A stretch of DNA of 7,154 nucleotides from an uncultured Gammaproteobacteria bacterium (GTDB lineage: Bacteria > Pseudomonadota > Gammaproteobacteria > UBA9214). The translations under genes were made by a program, and so were the position numbers. Position 1 is the stretch's first letter; each line of letters begins with the position of its first letter. The DNA is taken from the NCBI GenBank assembly GCA_905480305.1, contig CAJQPV010000292.1:1-7154 (forward strand). The letters are read 5' to 3'. Shown in pieces: positions 5,029-7,154 of this stretch. Under the pieces are notes generated by a model. The model saw nothing but the letters and a program-made list of their open reading frames with translations, ran no database searches and had not been told where the DNA came from.

Positions 5029-6621
5029 TCAGTCTCGCGGCCGGATTGATTCCTGGTTTACCGAACCACCAAAGGCATCCTGTATCGCCTTTATGTTTTC
5101 ATCCTGCTGTATAGACTGTTCTGCCTGTTGCTGTCGTTCATTTTTCTGACGGGTTCGCTGCCCGGCCGGCGTCTCGCTCTGCAACTTGTCCTTCTTGTTG
5201 ATCCTGACACTCACTTTCCGCTGGTAGTACTCAGCCAGTGCGGCTTCCAGCTGTTCCTCACGCGCCTTGCCCAGCAGGTGCACATGCGCCGGGTCCAGCG
5301 TCAGTTCGACCACATCATCCTGCATACCGTGGAAGACACAATTCAGTGACATCTCCCTTGCCATACCCTTCAGAGACAATGACTCGATAATTCCCGCCCA
5401 CTCACTGGTACTGGCATCAGCAGTCCCGCCGCCACCGGCAGCTACCTGCGGTGCCGGTTTCAGCGCCGCTTTTTTTACTGCAGCCGGCTGTGCCGGCTGA
5501 GTTTTTTGCGATAGCGCAGGCGCCCCCGTCTCGGCCTGCACAGGCCGAAACGCCAGCATGCGCAACAACACCATCTCAAAACCGCCACGTGGCTCCGGTG
5601 ACAGCGGCAAATCGCGGCGCCCAATCAGGCCTACCTGGTAGTACAACTGCACATCTTCAGCCGATAACTTGTCCGCCAGTGCCAGCACCGCGTCACGGTC
5701 CCCAAAGGTATCGTCAATGGCATCCGGCAAAGTCTGTGCAATCGCAATACGCTGCAATACCGAAACCAGGTCCGCCAGCAATGCCGTGTAGTCGGGGGCA
5801 AAGGCATCGGTCTTGTTAACTTCATCCAGCAACAGCGCAGCATCAGCCTGAGACAACGCATCCAGCAGTCGATAAATCACGTCCCGGTCGATGGTACCCA
5901 GCATGGCGCGCACTTCATCTTCGGTGATGCTGCCGTTACCAAAGGCGATCGCCTGATCAAGCAGACTGAGGGCATCGCGCATACTGCCATTGGCAGAAAA
6001 CGCCAGTTCACGGACGGCACCGGCATCGGAACTGACCTGCTCTTGCTCCAGTATGTTGTCGATCTGCGCGCTGATCTGCGACAGGGTAAGACTCTTGAGA
6101 TTGAACTGTAAACAGCGCGACAGGACCGTGACCGGCAGCCGCTGCGGATCCGTGGTTGCCAGTAAAAATTTCACATGCGGAGGCGGTTCTTCCAGCGTCT
6201 TCAGCAAGGCATTAAAGCTGTGCCCCGAGAGCATGTGCACCTCGTCAATCAGGTACACCTTGTAACGGCCTCGTGTGGGTGCATATTGCACATTTTCGAG
6301 CAGCTCGCGGGTGTCCTCAACCTTGGTCCGTGATGCAGCATCCACTTCAATCAGGTCGATAAACCGGCCCTCATTAATTTCTTCACAGGCACTGCATTTC
6401 CCGCAGGGAGTGGAACTGACACCCTCTTCACAATTCAGCGATTTGGCAAAGATACGCGCAATGGTGGTCTTGCCAACACCGCGGGTGCCGGTAAACAGGT
6501 AGGCATGGTGCAGACGGTCATTATCAAGCGCATTCACCAGTGCACGCTGCACATGGTCCTGACCAACCAGCTCGGTAAAATTACGGGGGCGCCATTTACG
6601 CGCAAGAACCTGATAACTCAT
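5029..6621 (-). CDS. dnaX: DNA polymerase III subunits tau and gamma (clamp-loader ATPase)
   Basis: A 530-residue DnaX, the ATPase of the sliding-clamp loader. Domain I holds the Walker A motif GTRGVGKT (45-52), four zinc cysteines (C64, C73, C76, C79), the Walker B DEVH (126-129), the sensor-1 region ATTDPQ (155-160) and the SRC motif (168-170). Domains II-III run to about residue 365. A Pro/Ala/Lys linker follows (about 366-410), then the tau-specific C-terminal part that in E. coli contacts DnaB and the polymerase alpha subunit. It is shorter than E. coli tau (643) but complete. Codons 383-384 form an A7 slippery run where a shorter gamma form of about 401 residues could arise. Only a weak AGGG about 11 nt before the ATG serves as ribosome site. 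It lies 56 nt downstream of the SRP RNA, so cotranscription is likely. Confidence 0.97.
   Translation of the reverse strand: MSYQVLARKWRPRNFTELVGQDHVQRALVNALDNDRLHHAYLFTGTRGVGKTTIARIFAKSLNCEEGVSSTPCGKCSACEEINEGRFIDLIEVDAASRTKVEDTRELLENVQYAPTRGRYKVYLIDEVHMLSGHSFNALLKTLEEPPPHVKFLLATTDPQRLPVTVLSRCLQFNLKSLTLSQISAQIDNILEQEQVSSDAGAVRELAFSANGSMRDALSLLDQAIAFGNGSITEDEVRAMLGTIDRDVIYRLLDALSQADAALLLDEVNKTDAFAPDYTALLADLVSVLQRIAIAQTLPDAIDDTFGDRDAVLALADKLSAEDVQLYYQVGLIGRRDLPLSPEPRGGFEMVLLRMLAFRPVQAETGAPALSQKTQPAQPAAVKKAALKPAPQVAAGGGGTADASTSEWAGIIESLSLKGMAREMSLNCVFHGMQDDVVELTLDPAHVHLLGKAREEQLEAALAEYYQRKVSVRINKKDKLQSETPAGQRTRQKNERQQQAEQSIQQDENIKAIQDAFGGSVNQESIRPRD
5417..5476 (-). promoter_or_regulatory. Candidate programmed -1 frameshift / slippage site in dnaX
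   Basis: On the coding strand an A7 run (5476 down to 5470) lies as GTA-AAA-AAA-GCG, the phase needed for tandem -1 slippage. After 11 nt comes a perfect 7-bp stem ACCGGCA/TGCCGGT (5458-5452 with 5440-5434, 11-nt loop). In the -1 frame, 17 codons lead to TGA at 5419-5417. The product would be about 401 residues and end just past domain III, like E. coli gamma (431). No Shine-Dalgarno-like stimulator is seen upstream. The alternative is transcriptional slippage on the A7 run, as in Thermus dnaX. Confidence 0.6.
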
Positions 6622-6677
6622 TGATTGACTTGCCCTGTTCGATGGCCTGCTGGATTGAACACAGGATTAAAAGTGGA

Positions 6678-6790
6678 GGTGACCTGCACCAGCCACACCC
6701 CGGCGCCCGAATCCACTGCTGCCGCTGCTCCCTTCCGGGCCTGACGGGGTTCACAGCTTATCGTCGCGGGGGGACCGGCACAAGCCACCA
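6678..6790 (-). ncRNA. ffs: Signal recognition particle RNA, small bacterial type (4.5S RNA)
   Basis: This is the RNA scaffold of the SRP; it binds Ffh and the FtsY-SRP complex for cotranslational membrane targeting. The conserved apical domain is on the minus strand as GTCAGGCCCGGAAGGGAGC (6745 to 6727), with the GGAA tetraloop and the GTCAGG/AGCAG internal loops that bind the Ffh M domain. The ends close a long helix: GGTGGCTTGTGCCGGTC at the 5' end pairs continuously, with G-U wobbles, to the 3' segment ending GGTCACC. This sets the mature limits at about 6789 and 6678, 112 nt, normal for the small bacterial SRP RNA without an Alu domain. A perfect TATAAT lies 8 nt ahead of the 5' end. TTTT follows 5 nt after the closing helix (6672-6669) and may give partial termination before dnaX. 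Exact ends are uncertain by a few bases. Confidence 0.94.
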
Positions 6791-6798
6791 AGCGGCCC

Positions 6799-6827
6799 AT
6801 TATAAAGTGACTGGCGTACTTTTTTAA
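6799..6827 (-). promoter_or_regulatory. Promoter of ffs (and probably dnaX-ybaB-recR-HIT)
   Basis: On the minus strand a perfect TATAAT (6804-6799) has a TTAAAA -35 (4/6; 6827-6822) at 17 bp spacing. The expected start is near 6792, matching the SRP RNA 5' end. The segment between -10 and start is GGGCCGC, a GC-rich discriminator as in promoters under stringent (ppGpp/DksA) control. AT-rich sequence lies upstream of -35, a possible UP element. Confidence 0.8.
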
Positions 6828-7054
6828 ACTCAATTATGAATTAGATGACGACTATCAGCACAGACGCCTGTGTACTCCGCATCTGCTGCATAAATCCCGA
6901 ACAAATTATGCTGTTATACACCGTCGACTTGCTACAATTCTGATCTAAAGCAGTGACCTGCGATGCCTGAAAAGCGGCTGATGTGCGTAGACCCACGAGC
7001 AGACAACATGGATAGATCCCGCCTGATATATTTCGAGGGTTCAAATCCAGTTAT
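6828..7054. other. Intergenic region without a supported gene
   Basis: Nothing here resembles a known protein or RNA. On the plus strand TGC-TACAAT (6930-6938) is an extended -10 element with a poor CTGTTA 16 bp upstream. From an ATG at 6963 an open frame (starting MPEKRLMCVD) runs 64 codons to the window edge, crossing the tRNA-like and hairpin sequences below; it has no ribosome site and I do not call it a gene. A 67-codon minus-strand frame over 6841-7044 has no recognisable features. Confidence 0.5.
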
Positions 7055-7072
7055 TGGCGGAGAGAGAGGGAT
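7033..7072. repeat. tRNA-Ser-like 3' end in inverted pieces (remnant or att-like)
   Basis: TGGCGGAGAGAGAGGGAT (7055-7072) is the reverse complement of a typical tRNA-Ser acceptor end including CCA (ATCCCTCTCTCTCCGCCA). Eight nt to its left, CGAGGGTTCAAATCC (7033-7047 area) reads like the T-arm of the same tRNA class in the opposite orientation. Neither piece is joined to a full tRNA here: the plus-strand T-stem breaks after two pairs, and the minus-strand T-loop is altered (CCCGAATCAT). It looks like a rearranged tRNA-Ser 3' end, as left by tRNA-targeting elements, but this is inference. Confidence 0.4.
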
Positions 7073-7077
7073 GATTC

Positions 7078-7154
7078 GGGCCTGTGGCCCTCACCCCTTC
7101 GGGGCCGCCGTCCTGCGGACGACGTTCTGCGCGACTTCCAGTCGCTTGTCGAAC
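7078..7154. repeat. Run of four perfect hairpins with 3-nt loops, open at window end
   Basis: Four hairpins follow closely: GGGCC-TGT-GGCCC (7078-7090), CCCC-TTC-GGGG (7094-7104), CGTCC-TGC-GGACG (7109-7121) and GCGACT-TCC-AGTCGC (7131-7145). The last is enclosed by GTTC (7124-7127) and GAAC (7151-7154). All have perfect stems of 4-6 bp and 3-nt loops. The array abuts the tRNA-Ser-like end and runs out of the window. This is a structured non-coding repeat of unknown family; it could also be part of a larger RNA or recombination site. Confidence 0.5.

Noticed and set aside
5512..5517. A6 run in dnaX as a second slippery site
   Set aside because: The phase is CAA-AAA-ACT, which does not fit the X-XXY-YYZ pattern, and no structure is specifically placed after it.
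6841..7044. 67-codon minus-strand open frame upstream of ffs
   Set aside because: No ribosome site or recognisable features; the composition looks like non-coding sequence, and the frame overlaps the region just upstream of the ffs promoter.
6963..7061. Complete tRNA gene on the plus strand ending in the TTCAAATCC region
   Set aside because: The T-stem pairs only two bases, and no acceptor, D-arm or anticodon arm can be built upstream.
7055..7154. Complete tRNA-Ser on the minus strand
   Set aside because: Only the last 18 nt match; the T-loop is altered and the sequence beyond folds into unrelated small hairpins.

Overview
This window is ordinary-looking proteobacterial chromosome, most likely from a gammaproteobacterium or a close betaproteobacterial relative. 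The evidence is the gene order: orn diverging from a chain that ends in rsgA, and ffs-dnaX-ybaB-recR in one line. Both arrangements are familiar from those classes. No species can be named from the sequence alone. Coding density is high, base composition is moderately GC-rich, and I see no integrase, transposase, CRISPR array or defence gene.

Left half (3-3527). orn (oligoribonuclease) reads leftward. From the same 92-bp divergent promoter region a rightward chain reads M48 membrane zinc protease, small c-type cytochrome, pterin-4a-carbinolamine dehydratase, and rsgA (ribosome-assembly GTPase). Gaps are 14, 5 and about 69 bp, so this is probably one operon.

Middle (3524-3684). The rightward operon meets the leftward operon in a 157-bp gap almost filled by a REP-type repeat. 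One hairpin unit begins on the stop codon of rsgA. Next to it, 19-bp perfect inverted repeats, each itself a hairpin, bracket a nested, partly self-complementary 92-nt centre. It probably also works as a two-way terminator.

Right half (3685-6804, all leftward). In transcription order: a strong promoter, ffs (4.5S/SRP RNA), dnaX (DNA polymerase III tau/gamma), ybaB (nucleoid-associated protein), recR (recombination mediator) and a HINT-type HIT protein whose start overlaps the recR stop. This is a DNA replication/repair operon headed by the SRP RNA. dnaX carries an in-phase A7 slippery run at codons 383-384, followed by a stem-loop and a -1 frame stop 17 codons later. That is the layout expected for making the short gamma subunit by frameshifting or transcriptional slippage.

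Right edge (6805-7154). No convincing gene. It holds the ffs promoter upstream region, an 18-bp match to the 3' end of a tRNA-Ser in reverse orientation beside a 15-bp T-arm-like sequence in forward orientation, and then four consecutive perfect hairpins, all with 3-nt loops, running to the window end. This looks like the start of a structured repeat or the scar of a tRNA-associated element.

The most rewarding items are the dnaX recoding site, the REP-derived palindrome joined to rsgA, the tRNA-like/hairpin cluster at the right edge, and a cytochrome with no visible sixth haem ligand. I found no clear evidence of a wholly new multi-gene system.
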